NCBI GenBank assembly: GCA_032622095.1
Contig: CP136063.1
Coordinates: 9,283,814 to 9,347,813, forward strand
Length of the DNA: 64,000 nucleotides
Reading direction: 5' to 3'
Source: Siphonodentalium dalli
Lineage: Eukaryota > Mollusca > Scaphopoda > Gadilida > Siphonodentaliidae
The position numbers were made by a program, and so were the translations under genes. This document shows positions 63,616-64,000 of the stretch, one piece after another. The notes under the pieces were generated by a model that saw nothing but the letters and a program-made list of their open reading frames with translations, had not been told where the DNA came from and ran no database searches. The first letter of the stretch is position 1. The number at the start of each line of letters is the position of its first letter.

Positions 63616-64000
63616 GTGTGATTTTAACCCTATATGGTGTGTTTACTGTCATCCCGGGATGCTAGGTGTGATATTAACCATACAGGATGTGTTAACTGTC
63701 ATCCCGGGATGCTAGGTGTGATATTAACCATACAGGATGTGTTAACTGTCATCCCGGGATGCTAAGTCTAATCTTAACCCTACATGGTGTGTTAACTGTC
63801 ACCCCGGGATGCTAGGTCTAATCTTAACCCTACATGGTGTCTTAACTGTCATCCCGGGATGCTAGGTCTAATCTTAACCCTACATGGTGTGTTTACTGTC
63901 ATCCCGGGATGCTAGGTCTAATCTTAACCCTACATGGTGTGTTTACTGTCATCCCGGGATGCTAGGTCTAATCTTAACCCTACATGGTGTGTTAACTGTC
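63616..64000. repeat. HOR unit 26, truncated by the window end (A-type, dimer 4)
   Basis: The cassette is followed by CTAAGTC, CACCCC and GTGTCTTAAC monomers, as in units 20, 22 and 24. The array continues past the window. Confidence 0.9.

Larger units (their letters stand above)
1..64000. repeat. 50-bp satellite DNA array filling the whole window
   Basis: The entire window is a head-to-tail array of a 50-bp monomer in one orientation, about 1,280 copies, with no interruption by other sequence. Most monomers differ from consensus at 0-2 positions. The commonest variable site is position 18 (T or A, giving GTTTAC or GTTAAC). Other recurrent variants are T26 to C, G30 to T, G40 to A, C42 to G or A, C4 to A, C2 to T, G15 to C, T23 to C and G13 to A. 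Length changes are rare single-base indels. Arrays of this kind are typical of eukaryotic heterochromatin. I do not recognise the family. There is nothing to suggest transcription or coding in any stretch, so every interval of the window is accounted for by this repeat. Confidence 0.99.

Noticed and set aside
1-64000. CRISPR array or phage-type repeat array
   Set aside because: The whole 50-bp period is conserved; there are no variable spacers between constant repeats and no cas genes.
1-64000. Rho-independent terminators or hairpins at each CCCGGG
   Set aside because: The 12-bp palindrome has no loop and no following T-tract, and it occurs in every monomer, so it is part of the satellite.
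1-64000. Known centromere motifs such as a CENP-B box
   Set aside because: I found no match to the CENP-B box core (TTCG with a downstream CGGGA) in the monomer or in the divergent cassettes. The monomer is also far shorter than the roughly 171-bp alpha satellite.

Overview
This window is one uninterrupted tandem satellite array. A monomer of about 50 bp repeats head-to-tail, always in the same orientation, from base 1 to base 64000 (about 1,280 copies). I found no unique sequence, gene, RNA gene, transposon or CRISPR array in it. The consensus monomer, phased to start at ACCCTACATGG, is about 46% GC. It carries a perfect 12-bp palindrome, CATCCCGGGATG, at monomer positions 24-35, and ends in GGTCTAATCTTA. 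Both edges of the window cut the array, so the real array is longer. A homogeneous array of this size with higher-order structure points to eukaryotic heterochromatin (centromeric, pericentromeric, subtelomeric, or a sex or B chromosome). I do not recognise the satellite family and cannot name the taxon.

The array has a clear second level of organisation. Most monomers differ from consensus by 0-2 bases. Twenty-six times a 150-bp cassette of three strongly divergent monomers appears (D1, with GTGTGATTTT and CTATAT; then two D2, with GTGTGATATT and CCATACAGGATG). The cassettes begin at 5891, 10089, 11737, 14636, 15785, 20484, 23733, 26282, 27881, 30330, 33679, 36178, 37776, 39825, 41424, 43123, 45272, 48071, 51071, 52720, 54620, 56269, 58269, 59918, 61967 and 63616. 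They divide the array into higher-order repeat (HOR) units of 1.15-4.7 kb. Nearly every unit length is a multiple of 50 minus 1 or 2, because a 49-bp monomer usually follows the cassette.

Layout. 1-5890: two tandem 2.6-kb copies with no internal cassette. 5.9-11.7 kb: a 4.2-kb unit that reuses the same 2.6-kb block, then a 1.65-kb unit. 11.7-23.7 kb: three related long units, one holding a 1,300-bp tandem duplication. 21.8-38.7 kb: a segment of about 7 kb present twice, 9.9 kb apart, with a 2.45-kb tandem duplication and a 500-bp duplication between. 36.2-43.1 kb: two copies of a 3.3-3.65-kb A-B dimer. 43.1-48.1 kb: a 2.15-kb tandem duplication. 48.1-51.1 kb: a mixed 3.0-kb unit with a 350-bp duplication. 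51.1-64 kb: a regular A-B dimeric HOR of about 3.65 kb, three full copies and part of a fourth.

No genes act together here. The pattern is what repeated unequal exchange or amplification of whole-monomer blocks would produce. The few open reading frames of 60-76 codons exist only where a 1-bp indel lets the reading frame avoid the stops present in every monomer, and I reject them as genes.
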